Assembly: GCA_029961105.1 (NCBI GenBank)
Contig: JASBVO010000010.1
Coordinates: 62,001 to 126,000, forward strand
DNA from: Micrococcus sp.
Lineage (GTDB): Bacteria > Actinomycetota > Actinomycetes > Actinomycetales > Micrococcaceae
Reading direction: 5' to 3'
DNA: 64,000 bases
In this document: positions 1 to 7,698 of the stretch, piece by piece
How the letters are laid out: every line of letters starts with the position of its first letter
Position numbering within the stretch: position 1 is the first letter of the stretch
Notes under the pieces: model-generated
The model's input: only the letters and a program-made list of their open reading frames with translations
What the model was told of the DNA's origin: nothing
Databases searched by the model: none
Made by a program: the position numbers and the translations under genes

Positions 1-3
1 CGG

Positions 4-78
4 CTGGACCACCAGCACGGCGCAGGGCCCCGGCATCCTCGAGATGCCGGGGCCCTGCGCCGTGCAGAGGCCGTCCAG
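4..78. terminator. Long perfect hairpin after the MMPL gene
   Basis: The arms at 15-37 and 43-65 are exact 23-base reverse complements around a 5-base loop (CTCGA). A further outer 6-bp match, CTGGAC at 4-9 with GTCCAG at 73-78, brackets them. It lies directly downstream of the stop of the minus-strand MMPL gene, so a transcription-terminator role is likely. There is no T-tract, as is common in high-GC actinobacteria. The stem is unusually long and perfect. Confidence 0.7.
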
Positions 79-118
79 AGACCGTCCGGGAGCCGCCCGG
101 AGGCCGTTCGCGGGCGGC

Positions 119-2440
119 TCAGCCGGCCACGTGCTGGCCCCCATCTCGCTCCCCCGGCCGGGACAACCGCGAGGGCCACCAGACCTTCGGGCCGATGTCG
201 TAGGTCAGGGCGGGCACCAGCAGGGAGCGCACCAGGAAGGTGTCCAGCAGCACGCCGAACGCCACGATGAACGCCAGCTGCACCATGAACATCAGCGGGA
301 TGACGACCAGCGCGGCGAAGGTGGCCGCCAGCACGATGCCCGCCGAGGTGATGACGCCGCCCGTCACGGTCAGGGCCTTGAGCACACCGGGCCGGGTGCC
401 CTGGATCCCCGCCTCCTCGCGCGCGCGGGTCATCAGGAAGATGGTGTAGTCCACGCCCAGGGCCACCAGGAACACGAACCCGTACAGCGGCACCGAGGGA
501 TCGGCGCCCGGGAAGCCCAGCACCTCGTTGAACACCAGCGCGGAGACGCCCATCGCGGTGCCGAAGCTCAGCACCGTCGCCAGCACCAGCAGCACCGGCG
601 CGACGACCGAGCGCAGCAGGAGCATCAGGATGACCAGCACCACGAGCAGCACCAGCGGGATGATCGTGCGCAGGTCCTGTTGGGCGGTGGTGTTGGTGTC
701 CAGGGCGGTGGCGGAGGTACCGCCGACCAGGATCTCCGGGTCGATCCCGCGCAGGGTCTCCCGCAGCCCGACGACGGTCCGCTCGGCCTCCAGCGAGTCG
801 GCGCGGTCCTCGAGGGTCGCCTGCAGGTAGACCCGGCCGTCGACCTCCTGGGCCGGGAGCGCGGGCACCCCGGCGGGACTGCCCGACGGCGGCCCGGCCG
901 GGGCACCGCCCTCGGCCGTGAGGTAGGCCGAGGCCACCCCCTCGGCCCCCTCGACGGCCTCCAGCACCTCGTCCGCGCGGTCGGCCGGGGCGATGACGGT
1001 GACCGGGGAACCGGTGCCGGCATCGAAGTGCTCTTCCAGGACCACCTGGCCGGCCTTGGCGTCCGACTCCCCGAGGATGACGTCGGTCTGGGCCACGCCA
1101 CTGGCCTGCAGCTGGGTCAGGCCGATGGCTCCCACCGCCAGCACGGCCGCGGTCACCGCCCACACCGCCCGGGGTCTGCGCGCCACCAGGGCGCCGATCC
1201 GCGTCCACACGCCGTGGTCCTCCTCCAGCCCGGCGATCGGCCGGCCGGAGGCATCCACCGGCTGGGTGAAGGCCCTCTTCGCCCTCAGCGGCACGCCCGC
1301 CCGGGGAACGGAGGGCCAGAACGCGGCCCGGCCCGTCAGGTACAGGATCGCCGGGAGGAAGGTCAGGGTGGCCGCCCAGGCCAGCACGATGCCGGAGGCG
1401 GCGATGGGGCCGAGTGAGCTGTTCGAGTTCAGGTCGGAGGCCAGCAGGCACAGCAGGGCGATGGCCACCGTGGCCGCGGAGGCGGTGATGGCCCCGAAGG
1501 AACCCCGCCAGGCGGTCGTGAGGGCGTCGAAGGCCCGGGGTCGCCGGCGCAGTTCCTCGCGGTAGCGGGCCACCATCAACAGGGAGTAGTCCGTGGCCGC
1601 GCCGATCACGAGGATGGACAGGATGCCCTGGGACTGGCCGTTGAGGCTGATCCAGTCCGCCCGGGCCATCCAGTAGATCGCGAGAACGGCCACGCTGAGC
1701 GCCGCCACCGAGTTCAGCAGGACCAGGACCGGCAGCAGCACCGAGCGGTAGACCAGGACCAGGATGACGAACACCACGCCCAGCGCCACGGCCAGCAGCA
1801 GCCCGTCGATGCCGGCGAACGCGCCCGCCAGGTCCGCGGCGAGGCCGGCGGGACCGGCCACGTGCAGCTCGACGCCGGCCAGGGCGCCGTCACCGGCCGC
1901 CTCCAGGTCCCCGGTGGCGTCCTGGACGAGCCCGCGCAGGCCCTCGACCACCACGTCGGACTCGGACGCGGAGGTGTCGATGAGGGCGATGTACTGCACG
2001 GCCTCGCGGTCCTCGGAGATGCTGGGTCCCACCACCCGGTCCACGCCCTCGGCCGCGCCCAGTTCCTCGCCCAGGGCGGCGAGGGCGTCCAGCTCGGCCT
2101 GGGCGCCCTCCGGGATGGTCCGGCCGGCCGGCAGTTCCCCCACCACCAGGGCGGGAACCTGGTCCGTCCCGCTGAACTCACCCACCCATTCCCCGGCGCG
2201 GGTGGACTCGGCGGAGGCGGGCAGGAAGGTCGACTGGTCGTTGGAGGAGACGTCCGAGAGCTTGCCGAAGGTCGGCCCGCCGATCCCGGTCCCGGCCAGC
2301 CAGGCCAGCACGAGCACGACTGCCGCGGCCACCCGTAGGGCGATGGACGTCCCGGACGAGGACGTCGGCGAGGGGTCGGGAGAGGAGGGGGCGGAGGACC
2401 CGGCGGTGCGTGCCCGGTCCGGAGTGAGGGTTCGCTGCAT
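119..2440 (-). CDS. MMPL family (RND-type) membrane transporter
   Basis: The 773-residue protein is predicted to be an MMPL/RND-superfamily exporter of the actinobacterial YdfJ kind, moving lipids or drugs across the cytoplasmic membrane. It has an N-terminal membrane segment near residues 24-44, a large extracellular loop, then two related membrane blocks. Each block carries the family signature with a membrane aspartate (GAATDYSLLMVARYREEL in the first, VALGVDYTIFLMTRAREE in the second). I chose the ATG at 2440 over a TTG 18 bases upstream because TACTGT at 2447-2452 is a -10 box placed 6 nt before it, implying a leaderless mRNA. It is divergent from a MarR gene that probably controls it. 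The substrate is unknown. Confidence 0.88.
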   Translation of the reverse strand: MQRTLTPDRARTAGSSAPSSPDPSPTSSSGTSIALRVAAAVVLVLAWLAGTGIGGPTFGKLSDVSSNDQSTFLPASAESTRAGEWVGEFSGTDQVPALVVGELPAGRTIPEGAQAELDALAALGEELGAAEGVDRVVGPSISEDREAVQYIALIDTSASESDVVVEGLRGLVQDATGDLEAAGDGALAGVELHVAGPAGLAADLAGAFAGIDGLLLAVALGVVFVILVLVYRSVLLPVLVLLNSVAALSVAVLAIYWMARADWISLNGQSQGILSILVIGAATDYSLLMVARYREELRRRPRAFDALTTAWRGSFGAITASAATVAIALLCLLASDLNSNSSLGPIAASGIVLAWAATLTFLPAILYLTGRAAFWPSVPRAGVPLRAKRAFTQPVDASGRPIAGLEEDHGVWTRIGALVARRPRAVWAVTAAVLAVGAIGLTQLQASGVAQTDVILGESDAKAGQVVLEEHFDAGTGSPVTVIAPADRADEVLEAVEGAEGVASAYLTAEGGAPAGPPSGSPAGVPALPAQEVDGRVYLQATLEDRADSLEAERTVVGLRETLRGIDPEILVGGTSATALDTNTTAQQDLRTIIPLVLLVVLVILMLLLRSVVAPVLLVLATVLSFGTAMGVSALVFNEVLGFPGADPSVPLYGFVFLVALGVDYTIFLMTRAREEAGIQGTRPGVLKALTVTGGVITSAGIVLAATFAALVVIPLMFMVQLAFIVAFGVLLDTFLVRSLLVPALTYDIGPKVWWPSRLSRPGERDGGQHVAG

Positions 2441-2446
2441 GGGCCC

Positions 2447-2527
2447 ACAGTACCCCAAACCCCTCGATCACCGAGATACTTTCCCGGCTAATGAGATAGG
2501 GTGGTGCGGGTACTGGGGCCGTAGAAT
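2447..2527. promoter_or_regulatory. Divergent promoter region between MMPL gene and marR
   Basis: The minus-strand -10 for the MMPL gene is TACTGT (2447-2452). The plus-strand -10 for marR is TAGAAT (2522-2527). Between them an imperfect palindrome with arms CTCG and CGAG (2463-2475) covers the expected -35 area of the MMPL promoter. GAGATA also occurs twice, exactly 20 bp apart (2473-2478 and 2493-2498). These are candidate binding sites for the MarR protein; the assignment is an inference from position. Confidence 0.5.
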
Positions 2528-2566
2528 AAGGGGTCGTCCACTCACCACCCCGCGGAGGAGGCCAGC

Positions 2567-3079
2567 ATGCCGGACGCCCCCCATGCGCCCCATGCAGCCG
2601 AGCAGATGCGGCTCCTGGTCCACGCCCTGCGGCGCTATGCCGAGGCCTCGGACCGCACGGTCGAGGCCGCCGGGAACCAGCACGGGATGTACCGGACGGA
2701 CCTGCGCGCCCTGACCCTGCTGATGCAGCGGCAGGCCGAGGGGCTGCAGACCACGCCGAAGGACCTGGGCCAGCTGCTCAACCTCACCTCCGCCTCCACC
2801 ACGGCCCTGGTGGACCGGCTGGTGGCCAACGGGCATGCCGAGCGCAGTCGCTCCACCACGGACCGGCGCAGCGTGATCGTCCAGCACACGCCCACGGCGC
2901 AGGCCGAGGGCCGGGCCATCTTCTCCCCCATCAGCCAGCACATGATGCAACAGCTGGCCCGCTTCAGTCCCGAGCAGATGCGCACCGCCGCAGAGGTCCT
3001 CGCGGCAGCGACGGCCGCGCTGGAGGACCTGGACGTGGCCGGGCCCAGCCCCACCGGCTCCCGCCCGCGGCCTCAGTAG
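2567..3079 (+). CDS. MarR family transcriptional regulator
   Basis: This 170-residue winged helix-turn-helix protein has the recognition-helix region in the middle (LLNLTSASTTALVDRLVANG) followed by a wing containing TTDRRSVIV, the standard MarR arrangement. A GGAGGAGG ribosome site at 2554-2561 supports the ATG at 2567. It is transcribed away from an MMPL exporter gene with 126 bp between them, a common repressor/efflux-pump pair. It therefore probably represses that exporter and itself until a ligand binds. The ligand cannot be read from sequence. Confidence 0.85.
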   Translation: MPDAPHAPHAAEQMRLLVHALRRYAEASDRTVEAAGNQHGMYRTDLRALTLLMQRQAEGLQTTPKDLGQLLNLTSASTTALVDRLVANGHAERSRSTTDRRSVIVQHTPTAQAEGRAIFSPISQHMMQQLARFSPEQMRTAAEVLAAATAALEDLDVAGPSPTGSRPRPQ

Positions 3080-3140
3080 ACTGGTCCCCGCGCTCGCGGA
3101 ACCCCGCGCCGCGTGCCCCCTCGATCCTCCGGAGGCCACC

Positions 3141-5365
3141 GTGGCCCGTCGCCCCCTGCTGCTGGCCGTGGACGGCCGCTCCGGTGCGGGCAAGACCTCC
3201 CTGGCCCTGGAACTGGCCGCGTTGCTGCGCCCCCACCTGGACGTCGAGGTCTTCCACCTGGACTCCATCTACCCCGGGTGGGAGGGGCTCGCCGGCGCCC
3301 TGGAGACCTACGCCGCCGAGGTTGTCACCCCCCTGGCGGACGGCCGCACCGCCCACTGGTGCTGGTGGGACTGGGAGAACGGCCGGCCGGGACGGGCGGG
3401 CAGCACCCGGCCGGCCGACGTCGTGATCCTGGAGGGCGTGGGCGCCGGCGTCGGACCCGCCCGCGCGGCCCTGGACGCCCTGGCCTGGGTCGAGCTGCCG
3501 GCCGGCGAGCGCAAGGACCGCGCCCTGGGCCGGGACGGGGAGAGCTTCGCCCCGCACTGGGACCGCTGGGCCGCCCAGGAGGACGCCTACCTGGCCCGGC
3601 ACGACCCCGCCTCCCACGCCGCGATCACCGTGGACAGCACCGCCGGGACGACCGGCGCCGCCCCGCTGCTCGTCCAGGCACTGCGCACCCTGCCGGGGTG
3701 GGAGGCCGCCCTGGCCCTGGTGCCCGCAGCGGCCCGGCCGGCCCTGCACCACCGCACGGTGACCGGCGCCGGGGACCCGCAGGTGCTGTTCGAGGCAGCC
3801 GGGGGCCCGGCGGCGCCCACGGCGATGCTGTTGGAGAGCTCGGACCACGCCACCACGCCGGCACCCGGCCGCAGCCGGCACGCCATCCTCGGCCTGGCGG
3901 GCCCCGCCGACCCGGTCGCCGAGCATGCCGGCGGGGCCACGGTGGTGCGCCACGGACCGGTGACCGTGCGGCATGAGGGCCCGTGGTTCCGATGGCTGGC
4001 CGGAGCCTGGCCGGCCGGCGAACCGGCCCGTCCCGGCGAGGCGACCGGTGCGCCCGGCCCGGCAGGGCCCTTCCGGTCGGGCTGGATGGACTGGCTCGGC
4101 TATGGCCTCAAGCGGGAGGCCGGCTCCCGGACGGGCCCGCCACCCTGCGCGGCGGACCCGCCGGCCCGGCGGACGCGTTGCTGTTCCGCCCCTCGCGCGT
4201 GGCCACGGTGGACCACCAGGCCGGCACCACCACGCTGTGGTGGTCCGGGGAGGACGACGGCGGCGCGGCCTGGGCGGAGCGCCTCGCCGCGACGGTGGGC
4301 GCCGTCCCCTCCGGCCCGGCCGTCCCCTCCGGCCCGGCCGTCCCCGCGTGCCCCGCGGGGCCCGCCCCGGCGTTCACCCTCCGCGACTCCCGCGAGCGCT
4401 ACCTGGACAAGGTCCGCGCCGCCCAGCAGGAGATCCGCGACGGCAACACCTACGAGGTCTGCCTGACCACCATGCTCGAGGCGTCCTGGCCGGCCTCCCC
4501 CGACGCCGCGCCCTTCGACGGCTGGGCCACGTACCGGCGGCTCGCCGCGGCGAACCGCGCGCCCTTCACGCTCTACCTGCGCTCAGCGGCCCCGGTGGGC
4601 TCCGGACCGGACCGCCCGGCCGTCGTCGAACTCCTCTCCACCAGCCCCGAGCGGTTCCTGGCCCTCTCCGCCGGCGGCCGGCTGGTCACCGAGCCGATCA
4701 AGGGCACCCGCCCCCGCGGGGCCACGCCGGAGCAGGACGAGGCGCTCGCCGGGGAACTGGCGTCCTCCGCCAAGGACCGGGCGGAGAACATCATGATCAC
4801 GGACCTGGCGCGCAATGACCTGTCCCGGGTGGCCGTCCCCGGCACGCTGGCCACCGAGCGGGTGTGCGCGATCGAGTCCTACCCCACCGTCCACCAGATG
4901 GTCTCCACGGTGAGCGCCCAGCTGGAGCCCGGCGTCGCCCGGGCGGAGGCGGTGGCGGCGGCCTTCCCCCCGGGGTCGATGACCGGGGCCCCGAAGATCT
5001 CCACCATGGAGATCCTGGAGCGCCTGGAGGCCGGGCCGCGGGGCGTCTACTCGGGCGTGGCCGGGTACCTGTCCGACGACGGCGCCGCCGACCTCAGCGT
5101 GCTGATCCGCACCCTGGTCGCCACCGGCGGGTACGGCGGGACCGGGTACGGCGGGACCGGGCACGGCGGGACCGGGCACGGCGGGACCGGGCACGGCGGT
5201 ACCGGGCACGGCGGGACGAGGCTGTCCCTCGGCGTCGGCGGGGCCATCACCGCGGACTCCGTGCCCGAGGAGGAGTGGGACGAGGTGCGCACCAAGGCCC
5301 ACGGCGTGCTGCGGGTGCTGGGCTCGGCGTTCCCGGGTGACCTGCCCGCGGGCAAACGGCCCTGA
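3141..5365 (+). pseudogene. P-loop kinase domain fused to aminodeoxychorismate synthase component I (PabB), frameshifted
   Basis: The reading frame from GTG 3141 (GGAGG ribosome site just upstream) encodes a kinase-like ATPase with Walker A GRSGAGKT at residues 12-19. It continues into the start of a chorismate-binding enzyme (SRHAILG, WLGYGLKREAG). Homology then moves to another frame near 4125-4145 and runs to the stop at 5365. That second part carries PIKGT, the lysine motif that separates PabB from TrpE (PIAGT), plus GSMTGAPK and GVGGAITADS. One missing base, or a -1 slip, would restore about 741 residues. PabB makes 4-amino-4-deoxychorismate for folate; pabC lies 5 kb downstream. A sequencing error, true decay and programmed slippage all remain possible. 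A 15-bp tandem repeat interrupts the C-terminal domain. Confidence 0.75.
5132..5218 (+). repeat. 15-bp tandem repeat inside the pabB chorismate-binding domain
   Basis: There are five full copies and one partial copy of a unit like CACGGCGGGACCGGG (the first two begin TAC, one has GGTACC). It encodes alternating GYGGT/GHGGT residues between the conserved LIRTLV strand and the LSLGVGGAITADS motif. The unit keeps the frame, so copy-number change alters the length of a loop without breaking the protein. Confidence 0.9.
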
Positions 5366-5392
5366 CGGCCCCGTGGCCGCGGGCGGGCCGGA

Positions 5393-6892
5393 TCACTGCA
5401 GGGCGGAGGTGAGGCGGAAGACGTTGTCCACCCAGCGCTCGGCCCGGGGACGGGCGTCCCACTGGTCCTTCGTCAGCTCCTCGGAGACCGCCCGGTATTG
5501 CTCGATCACCGAGGACAGGGCCTCGACCATCTCGGCGCCCACCGTCAGCACCGAGACCTCCATGTTCAACGAGAACGAGCGCATGTCCATGTTGGAGGAG
5601 CCGAAGACGGCCACGTCCTCGTCCACGGTGAACAGCTTGGCGTGCAGCACGTTCGGGTCCGGGTAGCGCCAGATCCGGATGCCGGCGGACAGCAGGGCGT
5701 CGTAGTAGGACTGCTGGGCGTGGTGGACCATGAGCTGGTCGGCCCTGCGGCACACGAACAGTTCCACGTGCACGCCCTTCTGCGCGGCGGTGGTCAGGGC
5801 GTAGAGCATCGAGTCGTCCGGCACCAGGTACGGCGAGACCACCACCAGCCGGCGCTTGGCGGCGTAGAACAGGTGGTTGAACAGGCGCAGGTTGTTCTCG
5901 GTGGAGAACCCGGGCCCGGAGGGAAGCACCTGGGCGATCGAGCCCTCGTGCTCGGTCAGCTCCTCCTCGGTGGGGTCCCGCAGCATCCCCTCCAGCGCGT
6001 CCCCCGTCTCGGAGAACCAGTCGGTGGCGAAGACCACGTCCAGCGAGGCCACCGTGGGGCCGGTGACCCGGGCCATCAGGTCCACCCACTGCCGGCCCAT
6101 CCGGTGGGCCGAGCGCCGCTTGTACCCGGGCTCGATCAGGTTCTGGGAGCCGGTGTAGCCCACCACCCCGTCCACCACGAGGATCTTGCGGTGGTTGCGC
6201 AGGTCCGGGCGCTGGTACTTCCCGCGCAGGGGCTTCACGGGCATGGCCGGATGGTACTCCAGCCCGGCCGCATCCAGCCGCCGGGTCAGTTGCCGGTACC
6301 CGGGCACGCGCAGCGAGGCGATGTGGTCGAACAGGATCCGCACCCTCACCCCCCGGGCCTTCGCCCGCTCCAGGGCGTCCAGCACCACGTTGGCGTACCC
6401 CTCGCGGCCCTCGGGGTCCACCGCCATGATGTAGAAGACCAGGTTGACGTAGTCCGTGGCGCGGTCGATGTCCTCCGCCATCCGCCGCATCGACTCGCGG
6501 TAGTCGGCGATGAACTCGAAGTGATTGCCGTCGAGCATCGGGAAGCTGGTCAGGTTGCGGGTGAGCTGCGCGGCCATGACCACGTATTCGGGGGCCTGGC
6601 CGGCGTCGTTGGGCAGGTCCAGGTGCGAGGTGGCACGGCTGAGCGCCTCGTTGACCGCGTGCTGGCGGGACCGGCGCTGCCCGCCGAGCCGGAACGAGCC
6701 CAGCAGCAGGAACAGCACGAGGCCGGGCAGGGGCAGGAAGAAGATGACCAGCAGCCAGGCCATCGCCACGGCGGGCCGGCGTCCCCCGGGCACGATGCCG
6801 AGCAGCAGCACGCGGATGCCGACGTCGATGACCCAGGACAGGACCGTCAGCCAGAGGGGATAATTGCCGAACTCGGCGAGCGGCCAGAGCAT
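5393..6892 (-). CDS. Cardiolipin synthase (phospholipase D family)
   Basis: The 499-residue membrane enzyme joins two phosphatidylglycerols, or PG with CDP-diacylglycerol, to make cardiolipin. Two N-terminal membrane helices (about residues 12-75) precede two catalytic HKD motifs. The first is HRKILVVD with GSQN near residue 232, and the second is HAKLFTVD with GSSNMD near residue 414. Length and motif spacing are normal for Cls. The ATG at 6892 is preceded at 6 nt by a TAGGCT -10 box (6899-6904 on the minus strand), so the mRNA is probably leaderless. That promoter overlaps the end of the neighbouring tetR frame by a few bases. Confidence 0.93.
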   Translation of the reverse strand: MLWPLAEFGNYPLWLTVLSWVIDVGIRVLLLGIVPGGRRPAVAMAWLLVIFFLPLPGLVLFLLLGSFRLGGQRRSRQHAVNEALSRATSHLDLPNDAGQAPEYVVMAAQLTRNLTSFPMLDGNHFEFIADYRESMRRMAEDIDRATDYVNLVFYIMAVDPEGREGYANVVLDALERAKARGVRVRILFDHIASLRVPGYRQLTRRLDAAGLEYHPAMPVKPLRGKYQRPDLRNHRKILVVDGVVGYTGSQNLIEPGYKRRSAHRMGRQWVDLMARVTGPTVASLDVVFATDWFSETGDALEGMLRDPTEEELTEHEGSIAQVLPSGPGFSTENNLRLFNHLFYAAKRRLVVVSPYLVPDDSMLYALTTAAQKGVHVELFVCRRADQLMVHHAQQSYYDALLSAGIRIWRYPDPNVLHAKLFTVDEDVAVFGSSNMDMRSFSLNMEVSVLTVGAEMVEALSSVIEQYRAVSEELTKDQWDARPRAERWVDNVFRLTSALQ

Positions 6893-6901
6893 TCCCCCAG
6901 C

Positions 6902-7504
6902 CTACTGTGCGGTAGGAGCCACGAGGTCCAGCAGCTGCCCGATGCGCTCCTCGTCCAGCGGGCGGCCGAACATCACGTGCAGCAGCAGGGTCGCGCCCAC
7001 GGTCTCGGCCAGGACCGACGGCGGCGCCGGCAGCGAGCGCGGGTGGGTGCGGTCCTGCGCGTGGAAGCGGGCGTCGAGCCCGGTCATGATCGGCTGGATG
7101 AGGGCCTCGTCGATCGCCTCGGCCGTCTCCCCCGCGGCGGCCAGGGCGGACATGATGGCCTGGACCAGGCGGGAGGTGTCTCCCTCCTCGACCCGGTCCC
7201 GGATCTCCAGCAGCCAGTCGCGCAGGTCGGCGCGCAGGTTCCCGGTGTCCGACGGACCGCCGATCGGCACGTCCAGGTACTTCTCCGCGATGGCCTCGAC
7301 CACCACCTCGGCCTAGGACCCCCACCATCGGTACACCGTCTGCTTACCGACGCCGGCCGCCGCGGCGATGCCCTCGACGGTCAGGTGCTCGAAACCGCCG
7401 GCGAGCATGAGCTCGGCGGCGGCGGTCAGGACGGCGACACGGGACTTCTCGCTGCGCGGACGCCCCCGCTGCTCTGCGGGAGCCCGCCGTGGGGCTGCGC
7501 TCAC
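6902..7504 (-). pseudogene. TetR family regulator with in-frame amber stop
   Basis: Two blocks in the same frame form one TetR protein of about 200 residues. The helix-turn-helix block ends [13 protein letters not shown]; then comes TAG (plus-strand 7313-7315), and the ligand-binding block resumes at once with AEVVVEAIAEKY. Relatives usually have a lysine codon at that point, so one AAG-to-TAG change would explain the stop. I place the start at GTG 7504 because AGGAGG (7511-7516) sits 6 nt upstream. The stop falls just after the DNA-binding domain, so any product would lack the dimer/ligand domain. It is divergent from the second MMPL gene, the likely target. Confidence 0.8.
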
Positions 7505-7572
7505 CGACGACCTCCTGTGCTTGTCCGGTCCCATGCCCGGTGCCCGGCTCCGTCACCGGAATCCACCGCTCC

Positions 7573-7608
7573 GGAACCCGTTCCGATACGAGACGTTCCG
7601 TCTACTAT
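7573..7608. promoter_or_regulatory. Promoter and TetR-type operator of the second MMPL gene
   Basis: The -10 box TACTAT (7603-7608) forms the right end of a 23-bp imperfect palindrome. Its arms are ATACGAGACG (7586-7595) and CGTCTACTAT (7599-7608), with 8 of 10 pairs matching around a TTC spacer. Just upstream lies a second perfect inverted repeat, GGAAC/GTTCC (7573-7577 and 7580-7584). A palindrome covering the -10 box between a tetR gene and a transporter is the classic TetR repression layout. Confidence 0.7.
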
Positions 7609-7698
7609 AGTGGGCGCCGGGACCGCCCGGCGGCCTCTCCCCCGATGCACCACCCCGGGCCCCGCCGCAGTCCTCCCCTCCCGAAGGAGCGCCCCGTC

